A stretch of DNA of 64,000 nucleotides, from assembly GCF_029868325.1 (NCBI RefSeq), contig NZ_JARWNW010000269.1:62001-126000 (forward strand). The letters are read 5' to 3'. The notes below the pieces were generated by a model that was not told the DNA's origin, did no database searches, and saw only the letters and a program-made list of their open reading frames with translations. The translations under genes were made by a program, and so were the position numbers. Below, piece by piece: positions 18,739 through 27,225 of the stretch (position 1 is the stretch's first letter; each line of letters opens with the position of its first letter). Source of the DNA: Nocardia carnea. GTDB taxonomy: Bacteria; Actinomycetota; Actinomycetes; Mycobacteriales; Mycobacteriaceae.

Positions 18739-19614
18739 TCAGACGATGGCGATGGGGCGGATCGGCGAACCGGTACCACCGCGAATCGACAGCGGCAGCG
18801 CAACGAACAGGAAGCTGGTCACCGACTCCGCGGCCAACTCCTCACAGTCGACCCACTCCATGATGTGAATCCCACGCTCCTGCAACAGGAACAGGTGCAC
18901 CGGCAAGGGGTTCCCCGCCACCGAGGACGGGCGTACCTCGAACGACTGGGTGTCCGCGCCGACGTAACGGACGCCGCGCTCGGCCAGCCAGCGGGCACCG
19001 TCCACATCGACACCGCTGCCGCCGCTTTCCCGCCGGATCCGATCGGCGTCGGGCCAGAACCGCATCTGGCCGGTTCGGACCAGTACCGCGTCGCCGGGAC
19101 CGATCTCGACGCCGGCGCGCCGCGCGGCATTCGCGAGATGTCCGGCATCGATACCGAACCCCGGGGGTAGCGCGTCGAGCCCGAGCAGCCCCGGTATGTC
19201 CAGCAGCACGCCCCGGCACACGATCGGCTCGAGCGCCGCAGCGTCGCCGCGCCGGGCACCGTGGTCACCGACCGCGTCGGTCGCGGAAACCCCGCCGTGC
19301 CATTCGTCGTTCGGCCCCTTGGTTACGTGGCACAACGCGTCGATATGCGTTCCGGTGTGCAGGCTCCCGGAGATCAGCTCGGATACGTAACCGAACTCGA
19401 CCGCGTTGGCCTCCGGATCGTCGAACGGGAAGCGCGCATCGACCCGCTCTCCGCTCGGTGAGTTGTAGGTGACGACCTCGAAGCGCGGGTAGCCCTCGAA
19501 GTTCGGCATATGGCGCCACCAGCCCGTCGACAGGTCGTAGACCTTTCCTGTCCGCGGCAGACTCAGCGCGTGGATCAACGTGTCACCACGAACCGATCCG
19601 TTCGGTGCGTTCAT
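18739..19614 (-). CDS. Cyclase-family (kynurenine formamidase-like) hydrolase, canonical motif
   Basis: 291-residue PF04199 protein with the intact metal site SLHTGTHIDALCH near residue 87. These enzymes use a divalent metal to hydrolyse amides or open rings. It is the first gene of the cyclase-ligase-IclR operon; the ATG follows AGAGGAG with a seven-base spacer. This is the second cyclase-family gene in the window, and the one at 5988 lacks the first His of the motif; the two may act on related intermediates. Ring opening followed by CoA activation is a reasonable reading of the operon, but inferred. Confidence 0.83.
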   Translation of the reverse strand: MNAPNGSVRGDTLIHALSLPRTGKVYDLSTGWWRHMPNFEGYPRFEVVTYNSPSGERVDARFPFDDPEANAVEFGYVSELISGSLHTGTHIDALCHVTKGPNDEWHGGVSATDAVGDHGARRGDAAALEPIVCRGVLLDIPGLLGLDALPPGFGIDAGHLANAARRAGVEIGPGDAVLVRTGQMRFWPDADRIRRESGGSGVDVDGARWLAERGVRYVGADTQSFEVRPSSVAGNPLPVHLFLLQERGIHIMEWVDCEELAAESVTSFLFVALPLSIRGGTGSPIRPIAIV

Positions 19615-19951
19615 CGGTGGGCTCCTCTACTCGGGGTCGAGCGCGACTCAGGTCGCCACGGGTATCGACCGGATCCCCGAACGGTCCGAGTCGCTCGGGA
19701 AACCAGGTGTACGTCAGCCGCCCTCGCAACACCGGGCACCACGGCGGTGATCACGACGCTCGGGGACCCCTTCTCGGCCCAATTGAGTCCACTGTCCTCG
19801 ACAGTCGTGCAGGCATGCGACGCGACGCACACTGGCCCGTGATGGTCGGGGCGACCAACTCAGAACGAAGTATAGTGTCCTCAATATGGCTTGTCGATAT
19901 CCAGCTGCGCCTCGCTCCAGGACACTACTCGCATACAGTATCCTTAAATAG

Positions 19952-19965
19952 GTTTCTGCAGAAAC
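19952..19965. promoter_or_regulatory. Perfect 14-base palindrome
   Basis: GTTTCTGCAGAAAC is fully self-complementary and stands in the AT-rich promoter zone, 83 bases before the proposed GntR start. It is a candidate operator, distinct from the TGRGTRCAYTCA motif. Confidence 0.45.
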
Positions 19966-19980
19966 AGTGGACGGAGCTAT

Positions 19981-19992
19981 TGGGTGCACTCA
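19981..19992. promoter_or_regulatory. Candidate operator TGGGTGCACTCA
   Basis: Third match to TGRGTRCAYTCA, with the same TAT left flank as the site at 12280. It is 56 bases before the proposed GntR start (29 before the alternative ATG at 20022), a usual place for autoregulation. Confidence 0.5.
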
Positions 19993-20048
19993 AAGAAAGT
20001 CTCTGCCGGTAGCATCGACACATGGCCGGTGGACAGGAGAACGGCGCG

Positions 20049-20834
20049 ATGAGCGCAGGTCGGGGCAGGCAGCGGTTGGCCGAGACGGTCGCCGAGCGCA
20101 TCGAGCAGGACATCATCGCCGGCGGCTGGCGAACCGGAACGATCCTCGGTTCCGAGTCGGAGCTCATCGACCGCTACGGCGTCAGTCGCGCTGTCTTCCG
20201 GGAGGCGGTCCGGCTCGTCGAGCACCATCAAATGGCCGCTATGCGACGCGGCCCCGGCGGCGGACTGGTTGTGACCGAACCGGATCCCGGCGTCGTTCGT
20301 CACGCGGCGCGGGTCTATCTACGCCACGCCGAAGTCACGCGCGAGCAGTTGTTCCAGGCACGAATGGCCCTCGAACTGGCCGGAGTCGTCGCAGCGACCG
20401 AGCGGTTGACCGAAACAGGAATCACCCGCCTCAACGACGCATTACACACCGAGCAGGAACTTGTGGCACACGGAGTGACAACCGGTCACTTGCGGAATCT
20501 GCACAGCGAGATCGCCGAGCTGACCGATAATCCCGCCATCAGCCTCTTCGTCGAGGTTCTCGCCCAGCTCGACGAAGAGATGGTGCAGCAGAGCTGGGGC
20601 AGCCGAGTACCCGAGCCGGATTGGACGCAGCGAGTAGCCGCATCGCACCAGGCGCACGAGGCGATCGTCGCGGCCATCACGGCCGGCGACGCTGCCCTGG
20701 CCCAGCACCGGATGCGGCGTCATCTCCAGGCCATCGCCGCATTACGCGAGGAGGTAGGCCCCGCCGAGGACGCCGAGCGCGCGGCGCCCGATTCGGCACG
20801 GCGCGCACCGACCTCATCCTCGCTCAAGCGGTGA
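20049..20834 (+). CDS. FadR-subfamily GntR transcriptional regulator
   Basis: 261 residues: winged helix-turn-helix (LAETVAERIEQDIIAGGW, then LGSESELIDRYGVSRAVFREAVRLVEHH) followed by an all-helical FCD effector domain with its conserved basic and His residues (HSEIAELTDN, HQAHEAIVAAITAGD). FadR-type proteins bind carboxylates or acyl-CoAs and usually repress. Start placed at the ATG preceded by AGGAG; an ATG nine codons upstream has a poorer site. Divergent from the cyclase-ligase-IclR operon, and its 3' end overlaps the FAD oxidoreductase by 11 bases. Likely binder of the TGRGTRCAYTCA sites, by inference. Confidence 0.86.
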   Translation: MSAGRGRQRLAETVAERIEQDIIAGGWRTGTILGSESELIDRYGVSRAVFREAVRLVEHHQMAAMRRGPGGGLVVTEPDPGVVRHAARVYLRHAEVTREQLFQARMALELAGVVAATERLTETGITRLNDALHTEQELVAHGVTTGHLRNLHSEIAELTDNPAISLFVEVLAQLDEEMVQQSWGSRVPEPDWTQRVAASHQAHEAIVAAITAGDAALAQHRMRRHLQAIAALREEVGPAEDAERAAPDSARRAPTSSSLKR

Positions 20835-22263
20835 AACCTCCCCGGCGCGCGGCCTCACGACCCGCGATCCGGCCGAAGGCCAGGGCGTCGGCGATATGGA
20901 ATCCGCCGTCCTTGGCCCAGCTGTAGGTCGAGCTCACCTCACCGGCAGCATAAAGGCCTGCGATCACCGTTCCGTCCACGTCCACGACTTGCGCCCGCCC
21001 GTCACGGCGCGGGCCGCCGTTGCTCCAACCGAGCAAGGGCGCGACGTCCAGTACATAGAACGGCGGCTCCGATACCGGCGCGAGGGTTGCGGGCGAACGG
21101 CCGAAACTGTCGTCGCGGCCGATTTCGCAGGCATTGTTGTACCGCGCGACCGTGCGTTCCAGCGTCGCCGGATCCACATCGGCGAGCTCGGCGAGCTCGG
21201 CGATGGTCTCCGCGCGCCCGATCAGCCCGCGGGCGATCTCCTCGCTGTTGTCGGCGCTCCAGGAAAACTTCTCCATCAGCAGCTTCCACCCCACCGGCAG
21301 TACCTCACGGGACGGACTCAACGGCCCCGCGGTGCGCATTCGCTCGTCGAAGACCAGGTGGAACGAGCCCAGCGGGAAGAGTTCGAGAGTGCCGTTGCGG
21401 TAGATGTGGCCGTGCCGGTTCTCTGCGGTCTCATCGACGAACCGCCGGCCGTCCGGGCCGATGAACAGATAGTTGTGGGCGGCCCAGAGTGCAAGGTACA
21501 TACCCGGACCGTCGTCGATACGTACCCCGGTGATCGTCATCATGTTGTCCATATGCCACAGGTCGGCGCCGATACGCTGCGCCATGCGGTGACCGTCGCC
21601 GGTTGAGTGCGGCGACCCCCAGATCGGCGCATCGGTCAGCCGGAGGTAGTCGCGAACCATTCGGGTGTTCGCGGCGAACCCTCCGGTCGCCAGCACGACG
21701 CCGCCACGGGCACGGATCCGTCGCCCGCCTGCCGTTTCCACGCCGGTCACCGCGCCGGCCTCGGTGACCAGTTCCGCGGCCGGTGTCGAGAAACGCACCT
21801 CGATACCGGCGTCGGTGAGAGCACCGAGCAGGAAGTCGTAGAGCCGGAAATCGCCCATCTGCGCGCCGACGGTGTCCATACCCCCGTAGCAATCACTGCC
21901 GTCCAGCGTGCCGTACTCGGGTTCGGTGTGGTACTGCGGACTGGCGCCTACTTCCGCTCCCAGTGCGCGCAGCCAGTCGGAGTTCAGTGCCGTTTCGCGG
22001 GACCACGCCGCGACGACATCGTCGGCCACCGGGTAGGGACCGCACAGCGAACGCAGGAACTGCGCGGCACGCTGCGGATCACGGTTGATGAACCACCCCG
22101 CCCCGGACACCCGGGTATTGCCGCCGGCTGTCGCCGCGTCCGCCTTCTCCAACACCACGACCCGCGCCCCCGCCGCGTGCGCGCTCAATGCCGCCGCAGA
22201 CCCGGCCGCCCCTACTCCGGCGATCACGACATCGTATTCTTCATCGAAGCGCACGGCACCCAT
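20824..22263 (-). CDS. FAD-dependent oxidoreductase, fumarate reductase/ketosteroid dehydrogenase type
   Basis: 479-residue FAD_binding_2 flavoprotein. The N-terminal dinucleotide fold reads VVIAGVGAAGSAAALSAHAAG with VVVLEKA at the ribose contact; LATGGFAAN marks the second FAD contact and IAGLYAAGEVSSTYSWAKDGGFHIADAL the C-terminal one. It belongs to the same broad family as the gene at 2322, but the two are not close copies. It would oxidise or reduce a C-C bond adjacent to a carbonyl. The ATG has AAAGGA upstream. It stands alone on the minus strand between the GntR gene and the P450. Confidence 0.8.
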   Translation of the reverse strand: MGAVRFDEEYDVVIAGVGAAGSAAALSAHAAGARVVVLEKADAATAGGNTRVSGAGWFINRDPQRAAQFLRSLCGPYPVADDVVAAWSRETALNSDWLRALGAEVGASPQYHTEPEYGTLDGSDCYGGMDTVGAQMGDFRLYDFLLGALTDAGIEVRFSTPAAELVTEAGAVTGVETAGGRRIRARGGVVLATGGFAANTRMVRDYLRLTDAPIWGSPHSTGDGHRMAQRIGADLWHMDNMMTITGVRIDDGPGMYLALWAAHNYLFIGPDGRRFVDETAENRHGHIYRNGTLELFPLGSFHLVFDERMRTAGPLSPSREVLPVGWKLLMEKFSWSADNSEEIARGLIGRAETIAELAELADVDPATLERTVARYNNACEIGRDDSFGRSPATLAPVSEPPFYVLDVAPLLGWSNGGPRRDGRAQVVDVDGTVIAGLYAAGEVSSTYSWAKDGGFHIADALAFGRIAGREAARRGGFTA

Positions 22264-22620
22264 GGTGAATTCCTTTCCTCAGCCCGTGATCGGCACGGAA
22301 CCCACACCATGGTGCTCGGCGACCCGGCCTATCGCGCTCGCATAATCCCTCTCAGTGGGAGCCGGCCGATCCCGCTCAGTGGGAGCCGACTCCCTGGCCG
22401 CCGACGGTGTTGCCGCCGGCCGGGATCGGTTCCGGTAACGACGCCCAGGGATTCGCCGACAGCGGTGTAGCGCACCGAGTTCCGGTGCTCGATTCACCAA
22501 AGATATTGGGCTGAACCAACTCCCGGTAGTATGCGCCAGCATGCCCACACTACGAATGCCAGCCCGGCCCTCGCCGGATCGAACGGGACACCACGCGGTA
22601 CCGCGCGGGGGAATCACGTT
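22264..22620. other. 357-base divergent region with a tandem repeat
   Basis: Lies between the FAD oxidoreductase and the P450. It contains two tandem copies of a 24-base unit at 22345-22392. TTGGGC (22506-22511) and TAGTAT (22527-22532) resemble promoter hexamers but are only 15 bases apart. Nothing in the open frames of this stretch looks like a protein family. Confidence 0.5.
22345..22392. repeat. Two tandem 24-base repeat units
   Basis: Units 22345-22368 and 22369-22392 share ATCCC, one variable base, then CTCAGTGGGAGCCG, i.e. 19 of the first 20 positions. Each contains the short inverted pair TCCC...GGGA. Tandem regulator-binding sites in the upstream region of the FAD oxidoreductase or the P450 are possible. 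Confidence 0.6.
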
Positions 22621-23868
22621 TTGAGCAATACAGATTCGAGTTCGCAGGCAGAGTCCCCGATCGGGCACGGGCCCCCGGTATCCACGGGCCCGCACTTCCG
22701 GCTGGACACCGCGGCGTTCGCAGCCGATCCGCATCGCGCCTACGAGAGTATGCGCCGGCACGGCCCGCTGGTGCCGATCGAACTCGCTCCGGGTGTGCCG
22801 GCAACGCTCGTGATCGGCTACCAGGTGGCCATGCAGATCCTGAACGACGAGCAGCATTTCCCCGCCGACCCACGCCGATGGGAGAAGAACGCTCCCGCGG
22901 ACTCGCCGATGTTGCCGATGCTGGGCTATCGCCAGAACGCGCTGCGTACGTCAGGTGTGGAACACGAGCGGTACCGGCGCACCATCATCGCGGCATTGGA
23001 CACCGTCGACCTGCACAAGGTGCACGACGCGGTGGCCCGGGCCGCCGAGGTGCTGATCAACAACTTCTGCGAGCGCGGCACCGCGGACCTGCACACGGAT
23101 TACGCGTATCCGCTGACCTTCCGGGTCCTGAGTGAACTGATGGGCTTTCCCGAAGACGCCGCGGCCGCGGCTTACGAGGGGATGGCGGCGATGATGGAGG
23201 GAGTGGGCGCCGAAGAGGGACAGCAGCGTTTCGTCGAGGCACTGATCGGCGTTGTCCAGCAGAAGCAGGCCGAACCGGGCAACGATCTGACCTCGGAGCT
23301 GTTGAAGCATCCGGACGGCCTCGATGCCATGGAGATGGTGAACCAGGCCGCGCTGCTGTTCTCGATGGGTACGGAGCCGACCTGCAATCTCATTCTCAAT
23401 GCGTTGCTGCTGTTGATGACCGATGACCAATACGGGGGTGAGCTCCTCAGCGGCGCCATATCCACCCGGGACGCCATCGATGAGGTGCTGTTCGAGGATC
23501 CGCCGCTGGCGAACTGGTGCGTGAGCTACCCCCGGCAGCCGCAACTCGTCGGCGATACGTGGCTCCCGGCCGATCAACCGGTGGTCATCAGTTTGGCCGC
23601 GTGCAACAACGATCCCACCGTCGTAGGCGGTGACCGCAAGGGAAACCGGTCACACCTCGCCTGGGGAGGCGGCCCGCACGGCTGCCCGGCCCAGACCCTC
23701 GCCCAGACGATCGCCGCGCAGGCCATCGACCTGCTGCTCGACGCCCTGCCGGAGATCCAACCGCAAGGATCCGTGCAGCAACTACCCTGGCGGCAGGGGC
23801 AGTTCCACCGCGCATTGGCCGCGCTACCGGTTCGGTTTCCGGCGTGCCCGCCGATGCGTCTCGTCTGA
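22621..23868 (+). CDS. Cytochrome P450 lacking the ExxR arginine
   Basis: 415-residue P450-like protein. The heme-thiolate segment is HLAWGGGPHGCPAQTLAQ with Cys355, and the I-helix reads FSMGTEPTCNLI instead of the usual AGxDTT. The K-helix, normally ExxR, is Glu288-Val-Leu-Phe291, so the arginine is absent. EPTxNLI with AWGxGPHxCPA recalls the CYP156/CYP157-type P450s of actinobacterial conservons, for which loss of ExxR is known; no conservon genes are adjacent. The start is uncertain: a TTG at 22621 gives a normal-length N-terminus; an upstream frame reaches 22531. A strong hairpin at 23947-23992 follows. Catalytic competence is uncertain. Confidence 0.8.
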   Translation: MSNTDSSSQAESPIGHGPPVSTGPHFRLDTAAFAADPHRAYESMRRHGPLVPIELAPGVPATLVIGYQVAMQILNDEQHFPADPRRWEKNAPADSPMLPMLGYRQNALRTSGVEHERYRRTIIAALDTVDLHKVHDAVARAAEVLINNFCERGTADLHTDYAYPLTFRVLSELMGFPEDAAAAAYEGMAAMMEGVGAEEGQQRFVEALIGVVQQKQAEPGNDLTSELLKHPDGLDAMEMVNQAALLFSMGTEPTCNLILNALLLLMTDDQYGGELLSGAISTRDAIDEVLFEDPPLANWCVSYPRQPQLVGDTWLPADQPVVISLAACNNDPTVVGGDRKGNRSHLAWGGGPHGCPAQTLAQTIAAQAIDLLLDALPEIQPQGSVQQLPWRQGQFHRALAALPVRFPACPPMRLV

Positions 23869-23946
23869 CAGCGATCACGCCGCCCGAGCCCACGCCACCG
23901 GTTCCGAATCCGGCTCCGCACAACGGACTTGCTCGTTCCGTGAACG

Positions 23947-23992
23947 CTACCCCTGGGTGGCGGCGTCGTCCGGCGCCCGCCACCCGGGGTAG
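23947..23992. terminator. Bidirectional terminator between P450 and monooxygenase
   Basis: Arms CTACCCC-t-GGGTGGCGG and CCGCCACCC-GGGGTAG pair over sixteen positions with one bulged base. It lies between the convergent stops at 23868 and 24001. A second small palindrome (CACTCTG-t-CAGAGTG, 24002-24016) overlaps the end of the minus-strand gene. Confidence 0.7.
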
Positions 23993-24000
23993 TTCCTCGG

Positions 24001-25644
24001 TCACTCTGTCAGAGTGAAACCGTCGTAGTCGTCGGCGGCGACCTGTTCGCATTTTTCGCGATACGCTCCGACGCCACCGATGTAGGCGTACATCACCCTC
24101 GGCTTACCGGGAACATTCGATCCGACATACCAGGAGTCCACCTTCGGATAGAGCGTCATATTGCCGACTTCGTCGACGTGCCGCGTCCATTCCAGCTCCG
24201 CGGCGGTCTCGGCCTCCATGGTCCGCACGCCCTTGGACCGCATCACGTCGATCGCGTCGGCGATCCAGTCGACGTGCTGCTCGATGGACACCAGCATGTT
24301 CGACAGCACCGACGGGCTACCCGGACCCGTGATCGTGAAGAGGTTCGGAAAGCCCGCCATGGTGAGCCCGAGGTAGGTGACGGGCCCGTCGGCCCACTTC
24401 TCCCGCAGCGACACACCGCCCCGGCCGCGGATATCGATCGCGTCCAGCGCGCCGGTCATGGCGTCGTACCCGGTGGCGTAGATGATGTCGTCGAACTCGA
24501 AACTCTCCTGTGTCGTCCGGAGTCCGGACGCGGTGATCTCGGTGAGCGGGGTCGCGCGTACGTCCACGAGCCGGACGTTGGGACGGTTGAAGGTTTCGTA
24601 ATAGTTCGTGCCGAGAACCGGACGTTTGACGCCGAACAGGCCGGTGGGCTGGAGGAGCTCGGTGGTAGCCGGATCCGTCACGATCTCGGCGATGCGGTCG
24701 CGGATGAACTGGGCGGCGGTCTCGTTGGCGGCTTCGTCGGCGAGCGTATCGGTGAATCCGGTCAGCATGCTCACCAGCTCGCTGTCCTTGTCCTCCCATA
24801 CCGCGCGATAGAAGGCATTTCGCTCCTCTTCGCTCACCTCGAGTGCCCCCCTGGTGGCCTCGGGCCGGGCGATGCCGAACGACGACTCCCGGTTGGCCTT
24901 GCGCACCTCGCGGTAGCGCGACTTGATATCGCGCTGGAATTCGGGATCGAGGGCGTGATTACCTGCGGGCAGAACATAGTTCGCCGTCCGCTGGAACACG
25001 GTGAGCTTCTCGGCCGCTTCGGCGACAAGCGGAATAACCTGCACTCCGGAGGAGCCGGTGCCGATCACCGCGACCCGCCGGCCGGCGAAATCCACCTCCT
25101 GCTGGGGCCAGTTGCCGGTGTGGAAGCTGCGGCCCCGGAACGTTTCGATGCCCGGTATCTCCACCATCTTCGGCACCGACAGGCAGCCTGTCGCCATGAT
25201 CGCGAACCGCGCCGAGACGACCTCACCGCGATCGGTCGTGATCCGCCACCGCGCGGCGGACTCGTTGTAGACCGCGCCGGTGACCCGGGTCCGCAACTGC
25301 ACGTCCTTACGTAGATCGAAACGATCCGCGACGTGATTGATGTAGCGAAGCAGCTCCGGCTGCGGCGGCAACTTCTCCGTCCACTCCCACTCCTGCTCGA
25401 GCTCCGGGTCGAAAGAGTAGTTGTAGTACATGCTTTTCACATCGACGCGTGCGCCCGGATAGCGGTTCCAGTACCACGTGCCGCCGAGCCCGTCACCTGC
25501 TTCGTACACCTGCACCGAAAGTCCGAGTCCGCGCAGCTTGTGCAGCATATGCAGGCCGGCGAAGCCGGCGCCGACGACGACTGCGTCGAGCTCGCGCACC
25601 TCCTGCCCGGTCGGGAATACGGAACGCTCCGAGGTCGTGGTCAT
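24001..25644 (-). CDS. Flavin-containing Baeyer-Villiger-type monooxygenase
   Basis: 547 residues with two Rossmann motifs: FAD binding VVVGAGFAGLHML (residues 22-34) and NADPH binding VIGTGSSGVQVIP, between which lies the Baeyer-Villiger fingerprint FRGRSFHTGNWP. The GTWYWNRYPGARVDVKSMYYNYSF segment is typical of cyclohexanone/phenylacetone-type enzymes, which insert oxygen next to a ketone to give an ester or lactone using NADPH and O2. Start set at the ATG at 25644 with AAGGCAGG upstream; 64 extra codons to 25836 lack likeness. Monocistronic; it could supply esters or lactones to nearby hydrolases. Confidence 0.88.
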   Translation of the reverse strand: MTTTSERSVFPTGQEVRELDAVVVGAGFAGLHMLHKLRGLGLSVQVYEAGDGLGGTWYWNRYPGARVDVKSMYYNYSFDPELEQEWEWTEKLPPQPELLRYINHVADRFDLRKDVQLRTRVTGAVYNESAARWRITTDRGEVVSARFAIMATGCLSVPKMVEIPGIETFRGRSFHTGNWPQQEVDFAGRRVAVIGTGSSGVQVIPLVAEAAEKLTVFQRTANYVLPAGNHALDPEFQRDIKSRYREVRKANRESSFGIARPEATRGALEVSEEERNAFYRAVWEDKDSELVSMLTGFTDTLADEAANETAAQFIRDRIAEIVTDPATTELLQPTGLFGVKRPVLGTNYYETFNRPNVRLVDVRATPLTEITASGLRTTQESFEFDDIIYATGYDAMTGALDAIDIRGRGGVSLREKWADGPVTYLGLTMAGFPNLFTITGPGSPSVLSNMLVSIEQHVDWIADAIDVMRSKGVRTMEAETAAELEWTRHVDEVGNMTLYPKVDSWYVGSNVPGKPRVMYAYIGGVGAYREKCEQVAADDYDGFTLTE

Positions 25645-26055
25645 CGTGGGACCTGCCTTTCGATGAGTCGCCGTGGGAGGGACACAGCGGTTCGGTTCAA
25701 CTACGTGCCGAGCCGGCAGTTGCCTGGCCGAGGGAAGATCCGGACGTGACGCGGCCGGACGTTTCCGGCGATGACACCGCAGAGATTCATCCCCTCCCCT
25801 CCTGTCGCTGCAGCTCGGTTGACGACACGAGCTCATCGGTGCGCGGACGAGACTCGCCGAGCGCCAGTTTTCCAGACCCGTACCGGGTGCGCGTCAGCGG
25901 GACAACATTGCGCCCGTTGGCGTTTCGCGAACCACCGCGCGAACCTTCTTGCCGGACAACGTAAACGCGGGCAGGTCCAATGCCCGCCGTGGCGGGATGG
26001 TACCCGCCGGTACAGTCCCCGCGACTGACGTTGCCCGACAGTAGAGTGACCAGGC
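25645..26055. other. 411-base intergenic region with G+C hairpins
   Basis: Separates two divergent genes. Two small hairpins are visible: GCGGGC/GCCCGC (25967-25972, 25982-25987) and CCCGCC-GT-GGCGGG (25983-25996), which overlap and could be alternatives. A minus-strand frame around 25894-25990 shows a faint, unassignable protein-like stretch. No promoter stands out. Confidence 0.45.
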
Positions 26056-26757
26056 GTGCAGCCATCGACGGCGAGGGAGTTCTCCGCATACGGACTGTCG
26101 CACTGGATCGTGCTCATCGTGTTCGCGGCGGGGGCGGTGGCGGTCGTAGTCATCGGGCGGAGGCAGCGCAATACCGCGGCCGAACGCCGTTTCAGCCGGG
26201 CGTTCGGTGCGGTGACCTTGGTTCTGTATGTGGCGATCTACCTGGCCCTGATGTTTCCCCCGGCCGTCGACCGCTCGGTCCCGCTGCGACTGACCGATCT
26301 CGCGACCCTCGCCGCCGGCTACGCGTTGTGGTCACATCGACGCTGGGCGTATGCGCTGACCTACTACTGGTGCCTGACGCTGAGTACGCAGGCACTCTTG
26401 TCACCGGCGCTGGAGAGCCCCGATTTCCCCGATTACGAATTCCTGGCGTTCTGGGCGATCCACCTGCTCGTCGTCTGGGCCGCGATCTACCTCACCTGGG
26501 GTGTGGGTATCCACCCGGATTGGCGCAGCTATCGGTTCGCGGTGGCGGCCACGGTGGCGTGGGTCGCGGTGACCTTCGTGTTCAATTCCCTCGCCGGCAC
26601 CAATTACGGTTTCGTCAACCGGAAACCGGCGACCCCGTCGCTACTCGACGTACTCGGACCATGGCCCTGGTACCTGGGCACCGTTGCTGTCCTGCTGCTC
26701 ATCGTCTGGGCGCTGATGACCTGGCCCTGGGTTCGTGGGCGGCGCGCGGCGCGCTAA
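26056..26757 (+). CDS. TIGR02206-type integral membrane protein
   Basis: 233 residues with about seven hydrophobic segments, beginning near residue 14 (HWIVLIVFAAGAVAVVVIG). The spacing of segments, LRLTDLATLAAGYALW and FVFNSLAGTNYGFVNRKP fit the TIGR02206 (YwaF-like) membrane family, whose function is unknown. The GTG start gives a short polar N-terminus before the first membrane segment; no strong ribosome site is visible. Its stop overlaps the convergent DUF5997 gene by four bases. Nothing links it to the surrounding catabolic genes. Confidence 0.75.
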   Translation: MQPSTAREFSAYGLSHWIVLIVFAAGAVAVVVIGRRQRNTAAERRFSRAFGAVTLVLYVAIYLALMFPPAVDRSVPLRLTDLATLAAGYALWSHRRWAYALTYYWCLTLSTQALLSPALESPDFPDYEFLAFWAIHLLVVWAAIYLTWGVGIHPDWRSYRFAVAATVAWVAVTFVFNSLAGTNYGFVNRKPATPSLLDVLGPWPWYLGTVAVLLLIVWALMTWPWVRGRRAAR

Positions 26758-27164
26758 CGCCCCTTCGCCGGCCGGTTGGTCGCTGCGCGGCGTTCGGCTT
26801 CCTTGGCCTGGACTCGTTCCTCCTCGGCGCGTACGGCGGCAAAGCTTTCGCGTTCGCGGATCAGCCAGTCCGGCGGATCCGCGAGGAAAGCGGCGATCTC
26901 GTCGGCGGTGAGCGCGTCGGACACTCCCGCACGGGTCAGGCCGCTGTTGGAGATACCGAGCTTGCGGGCCACGACGTCACGCGGGAACGGACCGGTGCGG
27001 CGCAGATCGGTGAGCCACTGCGGCGGGTTCGTCCGGAGCTCGTCCAGCTCGGCCCGCGAGATCGGGCCGCTGCGGAACTCTTCGGGAGCCGCCGGAAGAT
27101 AGATGCCGAGCTTGTTCGCCGCGGTCAGCGGCTTCATCATCTGCGGTTTCTTGTCCAGGCTCAC
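26754..27164 (-). CDS. DUF5997-family protein
   Basis: 136-residue soluble protein. KPQMMKPLTAANKLGIYLPAAPEEF at the N-terminus, the NPPQWLTDLRRTGPFPRDVVARKLGISNSGL segment and LTADEIAAFLADPPDWLIRERE match the actinobacterial DUF5997 family. The C-terminus is a charged helix. Function unknown. The GTG at 27164 begins the conserved part; a frame start far upstream at 27548 lies in the LysR gene and is not credible. It is divergent from that LysR gene with 61 bases between, an arrangement that is typical for this family and suggests joint regulation. Confidence 0.82.
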   Translation of the reverse strand: MSLDKKPQMMKPLTAANKLGIYLPAAPEEFRSGPISRAELDELRTNPPQWLTDLRRTGPFPRDVVARKLGISNSGLTRAGVSDALTADEIAAFLADPPDWLIRERESFAAVRAEEERVQAKEAERRAATNRPAKGR

Positions 27165-27225
27165 CGCCACAGCGTATCGGGCCGCCGGGCCGGGCCGGAC
27201 TCCGCGGTGCCATACGCTTGCCGGT

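Larger units (their letters stand above)
19615..20048. other. 434-base divergent regulatory region
   Basis: No convincing gene. The half next to the GntR gene is AT-rich and rich in symmetry: an inverted pair TAGTGTCC (19873-19880) and GGACACTA (19920-19927), the perfect 14-base palindrome GTTTCTGCAGAAAC (19952-19965), and TGGGTGCACTCA (19981-19992). These sit where a FadR-type regulator would be expected to control itself and the divergent cyclase operon. The half next to the cyclase gene shows nothing recognisable. Confidence 0.55.

Noticed and set aside
25894..26000. Minus-strand stretch reading PAFTLSGKKVRAVVRE, faintly like a DUF2156 or ligase C-terminus
   Set aside because: Too short and too weak to assign; no upstream coding likeness or ribosome site. 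Left as part of the intergenic region.
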